Shown here: one piece after another, positions 1 through 7,568 of the stretch | How positions within the stretch are numbered: the first letter of the stretch is position 1 | How the letters are laid out: each line of letters begins with the position of its first letter | Position numbers and translations under genes: made by a program | Origin: Paraburkholderia sp. UYCP14C | Lineage (GTDB): Bacteria; Pseudomonadota; Gammaproteobacteria; Burkholderiales; Burkholderiaceae | Length of the DNA: 38,650 nt | Reading direction: 5' to 3' | Assembly (NCBI RefSeq): GCF_004197395.1 | Contig: NZ_SELS01000068.1 | Span: forward strand, 1-38,650 | The notes under the pieces: generated by a model | What the model was told of the DNA's origin: nothing | The model's database searches: none | Seen by the model: the letters and a program-made list of their open reading frames with translations, nothing else

Positions 1-626
1 AAGCCGGGTTCGATGTTCTGCTGCGAGCCGCCGTTCATCTTCGCGGCGATGATCGCGAGGTCGACCGCTTCGGCCCATTCGGGCGGCGGCAGGAACACGC
101 GGCCGGCGTATCTCGGGTCCCATAGCGCCTCGTACGACGCAGGCGGTGTCTTGATGGTCGCGGTGTTGTAGATCAGGCCGTCGGACCACAGCAGATAGCC
201 GACGCCGAAGCCGTTCGCGCCGGTACGGTACTGCGGCGCGACTTCCTTGAGGTTCGGCAACCTGTCGAGGTCGGGCTTCATCAGCAGGCCCGCGTCGGCG
301 AGACCGGATGCGCCGACGCCCGCAAGCGTGATGACGTCGTAGGTCGGACGGTCGCCCGACGCCTTGACCTTGGCGACCATGCCGGAGGTGCCGTCGGCGC
401 GATCGGCGATCACTTTCGCGCCGGTCTTCGCGGTGAAGGTCGCGGCGATGTTGCGCAGCGCGGCCGTGCCGGTATCGTCCGACCACGTCAGGATGCGCAG
501 CGTCTTGCCGCTGAAGTTGTGCTCCTGCGCGCGCAGATTCAGGAACGGCATCGGCAGCGCGGATGCCGCGAGCGCCGTACCGATGGTCTTGATGGCTTGC
601 CTTCTACCCCGTTTGATCTCTTGCAT
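1..626 (-). CDS. ABC transporter extracellular substrate-binding protein, partial (N-terminal part)
   Basis: The gene starts at the ATG complementary to 624-626, with an AGGAG ribosome site 6-7 bases upstream, and runs off the left edge after about 208 codons. The protein begins MQEIKRGRRQAIKTIG, a basic twin-Arg-like n-region followed by a hydrophobic ALAASALPMPFLNL stretch, so it is probably exported, perhaps by Tat. The mature part (KTLRILTWSDDTGTAALRNI, later YDVITLAGVGASGLADAG and LLWSDGLIYNT) resembles periplasmic binding proteins of the spermidine/putrescine and Fe3+ class (solute-binding family 1), which feed an ABC importer. The ligand cannot be told. Transporter genes are expected further left, outside the window. 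It is divergent from the LysR gene, a common arrangement for a regulator and its target. Confidence 0.82.
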   Translation of the reverse strand, partial: MQEIKRGRRQAIKTIGTALAASALPMPFLNLRAQEHNFSGKTLRILTWSDDTGTAALRNIAATFTAKTGAKVIADRADGTSGMVAKVKASGDRPTYDVITLAGVGASGLADAGLLMKPDLDRLPNLKEVAPQYRTGANGFGVGYLLWSDGLIYNTATIKTPPASYEALWDPRYAGRVFLPPPEWAEAVDLAIIAAKMNGGSQQNIEPG

Positions 627-820
627 GGCGATCTCCTGTGTTGAACGCCCGTTGCCCATGATTCGCCGTGACCGTTCCCGGATCTACCGCGTGTGAATGC
701 ACTGTAGGTTTGCCAAAATCGCACAACAATCGAAATATGCGCATGGATCGCATGACGTACGCTCATGGCTCGACGTCCGCGAACGTAGCGACGAGCGCTT
801 CGGCGAAGCGCCGGGAAGCT

Positions 821-1042
821 ATAGGCGATGGCGTATGCGGGTTAACGTCCATATCCGGCTGAGGAATCGCGGCCTGTGTCGAGGTATGAGGAAAGCTCGG
901 TTCTGGTGCGGTTGCTGAAGGTTTTTTGCACCAGTTCGGTGCGACATTCTGCGGCGACGCGCATTTCCGCGCGTGCCATGAGTCGAACGCATGCGGGTTT
1001 GCCCGCGCACCCACTCGTGCGCGCATAGCCGATGGCGTATGC
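821..1042. promoter_or_regulatory. Divergent intergenic region with two copies of a 13-bp direct repeat, possible LysR operators
   Basis: The 494-base gap between the substrate-binding gene (start 626, minus) and the LysR gene (start 1121, plus) holds no convincing gene. The 13-mer CGATGGCGTATGC occurs at 826-838 and 1030-1042. In both copies it belongs to an ATA-N10-TAT imperfect dyad (822-836 and 1025-1040), the type of interrupted dyad that LysR-family dimers bind. A separate perfect inverted repeat, GCACC-AGTTC-GGTGC, lies at 928-942 after a T run. I infer that these are operators of the neighbouring LysR protein; the sequence does not prove it. Confidence 0.35.
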
Positions 1043-1120
1043 TGTGGGCTTGACGGGCAGGGCGGCGACGCACGCTTTCGCCGCCACGCAATGATTTTTT
1101 CTGATCCTGGACGACACCCG

Positions 1121-2014
1121 ATGCGACGCCTACCGCCGCTCAACGCGCTGCAGATTTTCGAAACCGTCGCGCGCCATCGCAGCTTCACGCGTGCCGCCGA
1201 TCATCTGTGCCTGACGCAAGGCGCGGTCAGCCGGCAGATCATCGCGCTCGAGGAGTACTACAAGTTTCCGCTGTTCAAGCGTCACGCAAAAGGACTGACG
1301 CTGACCGCCGAAGGCGAAATGCTGCTGCCGGCGGTCAAGGAGAGCTTCGCGCGGATCGAGGAAATGTCGCTGCGCCTAACGAGGCAGCGCACCGATCTCG
1401 CGCTAAAGGTGCCGACCTGCGTGATGCGCTGGATGCTGCCGAAAATCATGCGCTTCCAGTCCGAATATCCCGACCTGCACGTGCAGATCACCACCACCTG
1501 GCAGCACGATGTCGATTTCCAGAGCGAGCCGTTCGACGCGGCGATCATCTATGGTTCGTCGCCCGGTGCGGACGTGCAGGCGGTGTCGCTGTTCGAGGAG
1601 CGTCTGACGCCGGTCTGCACGCCCGAACTGCTGAAGGACAAGCCGCTCGCGCAAGTGGGCGATCTCGCGCGCCACACGCTGCTGCATCCGACGCGCGACC
1701 ATCGCGACTGGAAGATGTGGCTCGCGAAAATCGCGGAAACCGATGCGACGGGCGCCGCCACGATCGACGCGGAGCTCGGCCCGAGCTTCGATACGCTCGA
1801 CATGGCGACCAACGCTGCCGCACAGGGCTTCGGCGTCGCGATCAGCGATCTCGCGCTGATCGACGAGGACGTCGCGGCGCGGCGCCTGGTGCGGCCGTTC
1901 GATATGGTGCTGAAGACCGGTTGGCGCTATTACTTCGTGTATCCGGACGCGGTCGCGCAACAGCAGAAGCTGAATCTGTTCCGCGACTGGATCGTCGAGC
2001 ATTGGGAAGAGTGA
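1121..2014 (+). CDS. LysR-family transcriptional regulator (GcvA-like)
   Basis: This is a 297-residue DNA-binding regulator. The N-terminal winged helix-turn-helix (about residues 3-62) reads LPPLNALQIFETVARHRSFT, then AADHLCLTQGAVSRQI and FKRHAKGLTLTAEGE, the GcvA-type variant of the LysR signature. Residues about 88-292 form the periplasmic-binding-like effector domain. The frame is open much further upstream (from 926), but MRRLPPLNAL at 1121 gives the normal family length and N-terminus; an in-frame ATG at 1091 would add ten residues. The ribosome site is weak (GGA about 10 bases upstream). It is divergent from the substrate-binding gene, which it probably controls together with itself. 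The effector is unknown. Confidence 0.9.
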   Translation: MRRLPPLNALQIFETVARHRSFTRAADHLCLTQGAVSRQIIALEEYYKFPLFKRHAKGLTLTAEGEMLLPAVKESFARIEEMSLRLTRQRTDLALKVPTCVMRWMLPKIMRFQSEYPDLHVQITTTWQHDVDFQSEPFDAAIIYGSSPGADVQAVSLFEERLTPVCTPELLKDKPLAQVGDLARHTLLHPTRDHRDWKMWLAKIAETDATGAATIDAELGPSFDTLDMATNAAAQGFGVAISDLALIDEDVAARRLVRPFDMVLKTGWRYYFVYPDAVAQQQKLNLFRDWIVEHWEE

Positions 2015-2079
2015 GAGTGCCGTCCGGCCGTCCCATACGCCGGTCAGGCATCAGATCACGGCGCGAACGACAGAAACAG

Positions 2080-3138
2080 CTAGGCCGTGAACAGCGACAG
2101 ATGGACGGCGCCTTGCAGAATCGTCGTGCGTCCGGTGCTGAGCGTCAGCGTGGCGACCACCAGCGTGAGCGCGAGCAGCACCATGTCCTTGCCGTTGATG
2201 CCGAGCACGATGGGCTGACCGATGTACAGGAAGACGCCGGCGACGGTGGGAATGGTCAGGCCGATACTCGCCAGCGCCGAGCCAAGCGCGAGGTTCAGGC
2301 TGGTCTGCAGACGATCGGCGTGTGCCGCTCGCACCGCCGCGAGCCCTTCCGGCAACAGCACCAGCGACGCAATCACGATACCGACCACCGCCGGCGGCGC
2401 GCCCGCGCCCAGCACGGCGGATTCGATCGTCGGCGACAGCACTTTCGCGAGCAGCACCACCGCGACGAGGCTCACCAGCAGCAGCACGCCGCTGATGGCC
2501 GCGAGGCGCGCGCCCGGCGGCTCGGCATGGACGTCTTCGTCGGGCACGCCGGCGAGGAAGTAGTCGCGATGGCGCACCGTCTGCACGAACACGAACACGC
2601 AGTACAGCACCAGCGACGACACGCCGGCAAACGCGAGCTGCGACGGCGACAGGACCGGCCCGGCGCTGGTGGTGGTGAAGTTCGGCATCACGAGCGTCAG
2701 CACCGACAGCGACGCGAGCACCGCCAGCGCGGCCGCCGCGCCGCGGCTCTGGAAGTCCTGTTCCCGATGGTGGATGCCTCCGACCAGCAGACACAGCCCG
2801 ACGAGCCCGTTGCAGACGATCATCACGGCCGCGAATACCGTATCGCGCGCGAGGCCGGCTTTTTCGGGACCGGACGTCAGCATCACCGACACGATCAGCG
2901 CCACTTCGATCACCGTGACGGCGACCGCCAGCACCAGCGTGCCAAACGGCTCGCCGACGCGATGCGCGACCACTTCGGCATGATGGACGGCGGCAAACAC
3001 GGCCGCGCAAAGCGACACGCCGACCACCGCGAGCAGCAGCGCGTTACCCGGCATCGCGTAGGCGGCACCGAGCACGATCCAGCCGACGATCGGCGCGGCG
3101 AGGGTCCAGCGGGGCAAGACGGTCGCGGGCGAAGTCAT
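2080..3138 (-). CDS. chaA: Calcium/cation:proton antiporter, ChaA family
   Basis: A 352-residue inner-membrane protein of the CaCA superfamily that exchanges Ca2+ (or Na+/K+) for protons and serves in ion and alkaline-pH tolerance. About ten to eleven hydrophobic segments are visible. The two conserved repeats are AEVVAHRVGEPFGTLVLAVA (about residues 54-73, followed by VTVIEVALI) and VVGIVIASLVLLPEGLAAVR (about residues 250-270, followed by NLALGSALASIGLTIP), each with the acidic residue expected for ion binding. A long hydrophilic loop (about 205-225, HRDYFLAGVPDEDVHAEPPG) parts the halves. The start at 3138 has a strong AAGGAAGG ribosome site. It converges with the LysR gene (65-base gap). 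Length and motifs fit ChaA well; the ion preference is not deducible. Confidence 0.9.
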   Translation of the reverse strand: MTSPATVLPRWTLAAPIVGWIVLGAAYAMPGNALLLAVVGVSLCAAVFAAVHHAEVVAHRVGEPFGTLVLAVAVTVIEVALIVSVMLTSGPEKAGLARDTVFAAVMIVCNGLVGLCLLVGGIHHREQDFQSRGAAAALAVLASLSVLTLVMPNFTTTSAGPVLSPSQLAFAGVSSLVLYCVFVFVQTVRHRDYFLAGVPDEDVHAEPPGARLAAISGVLLLVSLVAVVLLAKVLSPTIESAVLGAGAPPAVVGIVIASLVLLPEGLAAVRAAHADRLQTSLNLALGSALASIGLTIPTVAGVFLYIGQPIVLGINGKDMVLLALTLVVATLTLSTGRTTILQGAVHLSLFTA

Positions 3139-3463
3139 GCGGCCTTCCTTTCGGTGCGTGTTTTAACTTGAAGTAAAGTCTCAGAAAGAGACGTTAAGTC
3201 ATTAAATTATCACGGATAAATCATTTTGTTGAAAGCCGTTGCTGCTCGGTCGGATCGTCATCGCCACGGGCAGATCGCACGGCAGCAAATTCGGTATGCG
3301 GACCTTCCGGGCGTCAGTGGTGCCGTGCAAGGACTAGCCGTCGCGACGCATGTCGCGCGTTCAAAATATCGCGGTTTCGGGGGCGCGGGGGGAATCGCCG
3401 CGTCGGGTGGTGCGAGGGCCGCACCGTGAGGCAGTGGTGTCGAGCGCTGGGCGGAGGGGGAAT
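3139..3463 (-). promoter_or_regulatory. Promoter and leader region of the chaA-like gene
   Basis: Read on the minus strand, a good -10 box GATAAT (3211 to 3206) lies about 70 bases before the chaA start, with only a weak -35 (TTTCAA) 17 bases further up. The resulting leader would contain a small hairpin, GTCTC-AGAAA-GAGAC on the plus strand at 3178-3192. This does not match a yybP-ykoY riboswitch as far as I can see. The rest of the gap up to 3463 holds only short GC-rich ORFs without ribosome sites. Confidence 0.35.
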
Positions 3464-3498
3464 TGGCGTCGGGGCAGAGCTTTCCGCCCACGACGCCA
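3464..3498 (-). terminator. Stem-loop terminator candidate downstream of the BON-domain gene
   Basis: TGGCGTCG (3464-3471) pairs perfectly with CGACGCCA (3491-3498), and GGGC (3472-3475) with GCCC (3486-3489), leaving a single bulged A. This gives a 12-bp stem 43-77 bases past the BON stop codon. No U-run follows in the minus direction, so it may act as an mRNA 3' end stabiliser or a weak terminator. Confidence 0.4.
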
Positions 3499-3540
3499 GC
3501 TTGCTGCTCTTACTGCAACTTCTTCGGCTGTTCGACCGGC

Positions 3541-3900
3541 TTACTGGCCGATCGCGCGGATCGTCAGTGCGTTCTTCACCGACGTCACGCCTGCCACGCC
3601 TTGAGCGGCGTTCGTCGCGAGTTCGATCTGAGACTGATCCGGCACCGAGCCTTCCAGCGTGACTGCGCCGTCGCGCGCGCGCACGATGATGTTGCCGACG
3701 GTCACGCCCTTCGTACGTGCGAGCGTCGCGCGGACCTTCTTCTGCAGTGCGCGATTAGCCTGCTTAGCCTGCTTGGCGGTCGGTGCCGCTGCCGCCGGGG
3801 CTGCGGTCGCGGCCGCATCGCTGCTTTGCGCGTACGCGTTGAGGGAAGCGAGAACGACCAGCGCGCCACCGATCATCTTGATTGCCGAGAATGCTTTCAT
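3541..3900 (-). CDS. Exported BON-domain protein
   Basis: A 119-residue protein with a Sec signal peptide (MKAFSAIKMIGGALVVLASLNAYA, likely cleaved before QSS), a low-complexity Ala/Pro/Thr/Lys linker (about 27-50), and one BON domain (about 52-117; VRATLARTKGVTVGNIIVRA, then GAVTLEGSVPDQ and GVAGVTSVKNALTI). BON domains occur in periplasmic or outer-membrane-associated proteins such as OsmY and are thought to bind phospholipids and stabilise the envelope; that function is family knowledge, not seen here. The start at 3900 has an AGGAG ribosome site at proper spacing. It stands alone: divergent from the glycosylase gene and followed by a stem-loop. Confidence 0.88.
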   Translation of the reverse strand: MKAFSAIKMIGGALVVLASLNAYAQSSDAAATAAPAAAAPTAKQAKQANRALQKKVRATLARTKGVTVGNIIVRARDGAVTLEGSVPDQSQIELATNAAQGVAGVTSVKNALTIRAIGQ

Positions 3901-4261
3901 TCAACCTCTCCTGTTGTCGTAGAACGTCGATCCCCCGAATGGGGTCGATTTTTTTGCACCAGCGGGTACAGCGGGATTCAATGCAAATGCAGCAGCCGTG
4001 CGCACACTTTCAGCCGAGTCGCATGTCTCCGCGAGCCGCGAAGCGCGCCGAAACATGCAAACGGCCGTGTGAACGGCCGGAAGCACACAATACAGCAATT
4101 AGTGCCATGTTGAGGTCCATGGCGCAGAAAATGAGGCTTCGGTACAACGAATTTCCCGTTCGTAACCGGTCGATGGCGTGGAAAGTGGGCGATTGCGCGC
4201 TGCTCGCGAGGCCGTAGGATTCAGCACCGATGTCAGCACCCGATTCAAGGACACCCAGCGC
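3901..4261. other. Intergenic region between BON-domain gene and DNA glycosylase gene
   Basis: A 361-base divergent gap with no convincing gene. It holds an inverted repeat CGGCCG-TGTGAA-CGGCCG (4062-4079) and must contain promoters for both flanking genes, but I find no clear -35/-10 pair. Short ORFs here lack ribosome sites. Confidence 0.5.
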
Positions 4262-4888
4262 ATGCGACACGAAGCTCTTCCCATCCGCCCGTTGCGCCGC
4301 GACGATCTACCATTCGACACCGTCGATCTCGCGCGCTTCATGGTCGGCAAATATCTCGTGCACGATCTGCCCGAAGGACGGCTGAGCGGACGCATCGTCG
4401 AGACCGAGGCGTATCCGCTCGGCGATTCGACGAGCCATGCGTTCATGGGGCGTCGTCCGCACAACGGATCGATGTTCCTCGCGCGCGGCCATGCGTATGT
4501 GCGGCTGACCTACGGCGTGTCGTACATGCTCAACATGTCATCCGAGGCGGAGGAGGTCGGCGCCGGCATCCTGCTGCGCGCGATCGAACCGCTCGAAGGA
4601 CTCGCGCTGATGGAAGCGCGCCGTCCCGGCGTGCCGCTGCGCGATCTCGCTCGCGGACCCGGCCGGCTGACGGTGGCGTTCGGCATCGGCAAGGCTTTCG
4701 ACGGGCACGATCTGTGTACGGGACGGGGGCTATGGATCGGCGTGATCGAGACCGGCGCACCGATCGGCGTGACGACGCGCATCGGCCTGTCGCGCGAGAT
4801 GCACCAGCCGCTGCGATTTTTCGAGCCGGGCAGCGCGTTCGTCAGCGGCCCGCGCAAGCTGCTGACGATTCCGCATTCGGGCGCATGA
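4262..4888 (+). CDS. mpg: DNA-3-methyladenine glycosylase (Mpg/AAG family)
   Basis: A 208-residue base-excision repair enzyme that cleaves the glycosidic bond of 3-methyladenine and other alkylated or deaminated purines. The family core is intact: [20 protein letters not shown] with the presumed catalytic Glu49, base-stacking Tyr51 and His59 (matching human AAG Glu125, Tyr127, His136), then [16 protein letters not shown] with the intercalating Tyr, and later [12 protein letters not shown]. The start at 4262 ([10 protein letters not shown]) has AAGGA about 11 bases upstream and gives the normal length of about 200 residues; an in-frame ATG at 4178 would add 28 residues without family similarity. 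The gene seems monocistronic. Single-domain, complete and confidently identified. Confidence 0.92.
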   Translation: MRHEALPIRPLRRDDLPFDTVDLARFMVGKYLVHDLPEGRLSGRIVETEAYPLGDSTSHAFMGRRPHNGSMFLARGHAYVRLTYGVSYMLNMSSEAEEVGAGILLRAIEPLEGLALMEARRPGVPLRDLARGPGRLTVAFGIGKAFDGHDLCTGRGLWIGVIETGAPIGVTTRIGLSREMHQPLRFFEPGSAFVSGPRKLLTIPHSGA

Positions 4889-5193
4889 TTTCGCGGTCTC
4901 GCACGCGTACGTTAAATCAGACGTTTCGGCGCGCAAAACGGAGCAAATTCTACTCAGATGACAAGTATTTCGGAAACATCAGACGCAACGGTGACGAGCC
5001 GGCCAATTGTTACCCGGAAGACCAGGCTAACGGAAGCGGTTCCACAATATTCCCTGGCATTATTGCGAACCGAACAATTTTCTATCTCGAAATTAAGGGT
5101 TTTCCCTCGACGATATGGTGACTAGACTGAAGTCATTCGCTGGACACCACCGTGTCGGCGATGCAGAAAAAACCAGATTGGAGGGAAATCATC
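4889..5193 (+). promoter_or_regulatory. AT-rich upstream region of the first DUF4148 gene with AGGGTTTTCCCT element
   Basis: A 305-base gap with clearly lower GC than its neighbours. The dyad AGGG-TTTT-CCCT sits at 5096-5107, and a possible -10 (TAGACT, 5123-5128) follows at a distance that places the dyad at the -35 region. Similar AGGGTTTT blocks occur before the response regulator gene at 18672 and 18719. A promoter for the DUF4148 gene is the likely content; no ORF here has a ribosome site. Confidence 0.4.
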
Positions 5194-5535
5194 ATGAAAT
5201 CGCTGATCAAGGCAGTTGTCATTGCAGCCGTTGTCGTCGCACCGGTCGTATCGTTCGCTCAGTCGAGCCAGCAGCCGATCACCCGCGCGGAAGTCCGCAG
5301 CGAACTGATCCAGTTGGAGCACGCGGGCTATAACCCGTCGACCTCGAACGACGCGAATTACCCGGCCGACGCCCAGGCCGCCGAACAGCGCGTGCAAGCG
5401 CAAAATCCGGTCGTCGCGCAAACCCAGCCGACCGCCGATACCAGCGGTTATGGCGCGCCGATGAGCGGATCGACGCAAGCGGGCGGCATGGCGCAACCGA
5501 TGACCGGCGCGAAGAGCGTCTATTTCGGTAACTGA
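5194..5535 (+). CDS. Small secreted DUF4148-family protein
   Basis: A 113-residue protein with a classical signal peptide (MKSLIKAVVIAAVVVAPVVSFA, cleavage likely before QSS). The DUF4148 core follows (about 30-68): TRAEVRSELIQLEHAGYNPS then NDANYPADAQAAEQRV; the C-terminal half is a Gln/Ala/Gly/Thr-rich tail. DUF4148 proteins are abundant small exported proteins in Burkholderiaceae with no established function. The start at 5194 has GGAGGGA 7 bases upstream. A shorter paralogue lies at 12101 inside the ECF-sigma cluster, but this copy lacks the GGAATA-type promoter seen there, so the two are probably regulated differently. Confidence 0.85.
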   Translation: MKSLIKAVVIAAVVVAPVVSFAQSSQQPITRAEVRSELIQLEHAGYNPSTSNDANYPADAQAAEQRVQAQNPVVAQTQPTADTSGYGAPMSGSTQAGGMAQPMTGAKSVYFGN

Positions 5536-5562
5536 TTTCCGTAACTGAGCACGCAGCACGAT

Positions 5563-5591
5563 GCTGTGCGCCGTTGCAAAGGGCGCACAGC
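5563..5591 (+). terminator. Stem-loop downstream of the first DUF4148 gene
   Basis: GCTGTGCGCC (5563-5572) and GGCGCACAGC (5582-5591) form a perfect 10-bp stem 28 bases after the stop codon. Only a short GTTT follows, so it is a weak intrinsic terminator or an mRNA 3' end. Confidence 0.45.
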
Positions 5592-5603
5592 GTTTCATAC
5601 CAG

Positions 5604-5742
5604 CTACTGTTTCAAACGAGCGCGCAGCACCCATGCGCCCGCGAGCGTGTCATCCGTGCGCGCGTTGCGTTCCTCTTTCCGAAGGAACCTCCGCTGCCGC
5701 AAGGTAGCTTGGCCCAAGCTGTTCGAGGCTTGGGCTTTTTTT
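5604..5742 (+). ncRNA. Candidate small RNA or structured 3' UTR with C/U-rich loop
   Basis: Between the first DUF4148 gene and the CBS gene lies a stretch without an ORF that ends in a strong terminator. Just before it is a hairpin GTTCCT-CTTTCCGA-AGGAAC (5669-5688) whose loop shows CUUUCC, the complement of a Shine-Dalgarno sequence, as in several bacterial base-pairing RNAs. A poor promoter (TTGCAA 5574-5579, 16 bases, CATACC) could start it near 5604, or it could be cut from the DUF4148 mRNA. The 5' end is a guess. Confidence 0.3.
5712..5742 (+). terminator. Rho-independent terminator
   Basis: GCCCAAGC (5712-5719) pairs perfectly with GCTTGGGC (5728-5735) around an 8-base loop and is followed at once by seven T (5736-5742). 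It works only in the plus direction, so it ends transcription from the DUF4148 gene or from a small RNA before the oppositely oriented CBS gene. Confidence 0.85.
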
Positions 5743-5801
5743 GCATCCGGTCCCGCGCGGATGACCGCTATGGCGTCGCTCGACGAGAGCCGTGCTGCCT
5801 G

Positions 5802-6245
5802 TCAGAGCCGTTCGCCGTGAATATAGAACTCGAGTTGCTGGATCGTGAACTGCTGTTCCGCGATGATGTCCTTCACGAGGTCTCCAATCGACACCATGCC
5901 GACCAGCCGATCCTTGTCGATGACCGGCAGGTGACGCATGCGCCGCTCGGTCATCAGCGCCATGCACTCTTCGGTCGTCTGGTCCGGACGAACGAAGCGC
6001 ACCGCCTTGCTCATGATGTCGCGCACCGGAGTCGCCTTCGACGATCGGTCCATCAGCACCACCTTGCGCGCGTAGTCGCGCTCCGTAATGATGCCGGCGA
6101 TGCTGTCGCCGTCCGTCACCACCAGCGCGCCGATGCCTTTCTCGGCCATCAACCGGATCGCCTCGTAGACGGAATCGTCGGCGCCGATCGTGTAGACGTC
6201 GGAGGGGTTCGGTTTCGTTTTAAGAAGCTGTGCAACGCTTGTCAT
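5802..6245 (-). CDS. Two-CBS-domain protein
   Basis: A 147-residue cytoplasmic protein made of a CBS pair (Bateman module): CBS1 about 8-64 (DSVYEAIRLMAEKGIGALVV, DGDSIAGIITERDYARKV) and CBS2 about 74-130 (RPDQTTEECMALMTERRMRH, LPVIDKDRLVGMVSIGDLVK), followed by a short helix FTIQQLEFYIHGERL. CBS pairs bind adenine nucleotides; the regulated partner is unknown. The start at 6245 (MTSVAQLLKTKP) has GGAG about 9 bases upstream and gives the usual length of stand-alone CBS proteins; the frame extends to 6524, but that part is Arg-rich and not family-like. A possible -10 (TATACT, 6317 to 6312 on the minus strand) fits this start. Confidence 0.9.
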   Translation of the reverse strand: MTSVAQLLKTKPNPSDVYTIGADDSVYEAIRLMAEKGIGALVVTDGDSIAGIITERDYARKVVLMDRSSKATPVRDIMSKAVRFVRPDQTTEECMALMTERRMRHLPVIDKDRLVGMVSIGDLVKDIIAEQQFTIQQLEFYIHGERL

Positions 6246-6574
6246 GGAGCGGCTCCGTTTCGCAGTGCAGCACGCCGAAGTGGCGCACTGTCGTGAGGGA
6301 CAGGCGATTCCAGTATAGGCGCGACGTGCACCCGCGGTACACCGGGAATACCTCGGGCACGCCAGACGATGCGGGCTGGCTTGACGAGGTTCGCGCGAGC
6401 CCGTTTCGCGTCTCGTGCGCGTGTTACGCGAGTGCTTCGAGGGGCTTGTCGCGGGGCGGCGTCCCATGGTCGCGAAGGGGCATCCGCGTGCGGCATGCCG
6501 ATTAGCGGTAAACTCGCAGTCCACACCTTAACCCCGGCTCGACCGGGTTCATGCCAGCACCATAGTTCAACGCC
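6246..6574. other. Divergent intergenic region, CBS gene / ribA
   Basis: A 329-base gap between divergent genes. I see the CBS-gene -10 candidate at 6312-6317 and a TAAACT -10-like box at 6509-6514 before ribA, without good -35 partners. I find no match to the FMN (RFN) riboswitch that often controls riboflavin genes. Confidence 0.45.
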
Positions 6575-7225
6575 ATGCTCACGTCTCAGGATTCATCGCC
6601 CGCAGCGGACGGCGCCGTCACCGGCGAATGCGTCGTGCTCGACGCCACCGCCACGCTGCCCACGCGCTACGGCACGTTCACTTCCTATGTGTTTCGCGTG
6701 GTCGACAGCGGCGCCGAACATCTCGCGCTCGTGATGGGCGATGTCGCCAATCAGTCGTCCGTGCTGACGCGCCTGCATTCGGAGTGTCTGACGGGCGACG
6801 TGCTCGGCTCCTATCGCTGCGACTGCGGCGAGCAGCTCGATCTCGCGCTGCGCTATATCGCGGCAGAGGGTTGCGGCGTGCTGCTGTATCTGCGCGGCCA
6901 CGAAGGGCGCGGCATCGGCCTGTCGAACAAGATCCGCGCGTATGCGCTGCAGGAGCAGGGGCGCGATACCGTCGAAGCCAACCTCGATCTCGGCCTGCCC
7001 GACGATTCGCGCGAATACGATTCGGCCGCGGGCATTCTGCGCACGCTGAAGGTCACGTCGGTGCGGTTGATGAGCAACAACCCCGAGAAGTTCGACACGC
7101 TGTCGAAGCACGGCATTCCGGTGTGCGAGCGTGTCGCGCTCGCGATTCCGATGCGCGAGGAAAACGAGCGCTATATCCGCACGAAGCAGCTGAAGTTCGG
7201 GCATTACTTCGACGAGAACGAATAA
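6575..7225 (+). CDS. ribA: GTP cyclohydrolase II
   Basis: A 216-residue enzyme converting GTP to 2,5-diamino-6-ribosylamino-4(3H)-pyrimidinone 5'-phosphate, formate and pyrophosphate, the first step of riboflavin synthesis. The zinc site is intact: Cys71, Cys82 and Cys84 in [17 protein letters not shown]. The next block, [20 protein letters not shown], holds the GTP-binding and catalytic Arg region, and the C-terminal [12 protein letters not shown] is also diagnostic. It is a stand-alone RibA without the RibB domain, of normal length (about 200 residues). The ATG at 6575 lacks a clear Shine-Dalgarno sequence. It has no other riboflavin genes beside it, so it may be an accessory copy to a ribBA elsewhere; that is inference. 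Confidence 0.95.
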   Translation: MLTSQDSSPAADGAVTGECVVLDATATLPTRYGTFTSYVFRVVDSGAEHLALVMGDVANQSSVLTRLHSECLTGDVLGSYRCDCGEQLDLALRYIAAEGCGVLLYLRGHEGRGIGLSNKIRAYALQEQGRDTVEANLDLGLPDDSREYDSAAGILRTLKVTSVRLMSNNPEKFDTLSKHGIPVCERVALAIPMREENERYIRTKQLKFGHYFDENE

Positions 7226-7265
7226 GCCGGCTCGCTTCGCCCGGGCGCTCGGCGTGACTGAAAAT

Positions 7266-7490
7266 CTAGAACACGCTGAAATCGTCGTTGCTGTCGGGAA
7301 TCGCGGCAAGCAGGTCGGCCAGCGCGCGCCAGCCGATCAGGCTCGATAGCGTCATCCCCACGCGCAGCCAGCGCTCGGCACGCGAGCCGGACTTCGTTGG
7401 CGGTGTGGGCGCTCTACGCCGTATCTGCCGCGTTGCGCTTTTCGTTGTTCGGGCGTCGATCGATGCGCGACGCAACGGGCAGGTCTGCAT
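7266..7490 (-). CDS. Hypothetical small protein, doubtful
   Basis: A 74-codon ORF whose ATG (7490) is preceded by TGGAGAGA at good spacing, which is the main reason to list it. The N-terminal half is Arg/Thr/Pro-rich with little character; the C-terminal part (ERWLRVGMTLSSLIGWRALA, DLLAAIPDSNDDFSVF) is more protein-like, with one amphipathic or weakly hydrophobic stretch. I do not recognise a family. It could be a real small protein, the remnant of a longer gene, or chance in GC-rich DNA. It lies 78 bases downstream of the NmrA-like gene on the same strand and converges with ribA. Confidence 0.3.
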   Translation of the reverse strand: MQTCPLRRASIDARTTKSATRQIRRRAPTPPTKSGSRAERWLRVGMTLSSLIGWRALADLLAAIPDSNDDFSVF

Positions 7491-7568
7491 GCCGTCTCTC
7501 CAGTGTTGAACGCCTTCGACGCTGCTCGCTTCGCGCCTCGCCGTGCGTTTGCCGCAGGTCCACGCGGC

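Noticed and set aside
1207-3171. Long plus-strand ORF (654 codons) across the LysR and ChaA genes
   Set aside because: Arg/Gln/His-rich translation typical of a shadow frame in GC-rich DNA; the LysR and ChaA proteins on the same DNA have full domains and ribosome sites.
3226-3429. 67-codon ORF between the ChaA and BON genes
   Set aside because: Non-ATG start, no ribosome site, unremarkable composition.
6246-6574. FMN riboswitch upstream of ribA
   Set aside because: I looked for the conserved RFN blocks and did not find them.
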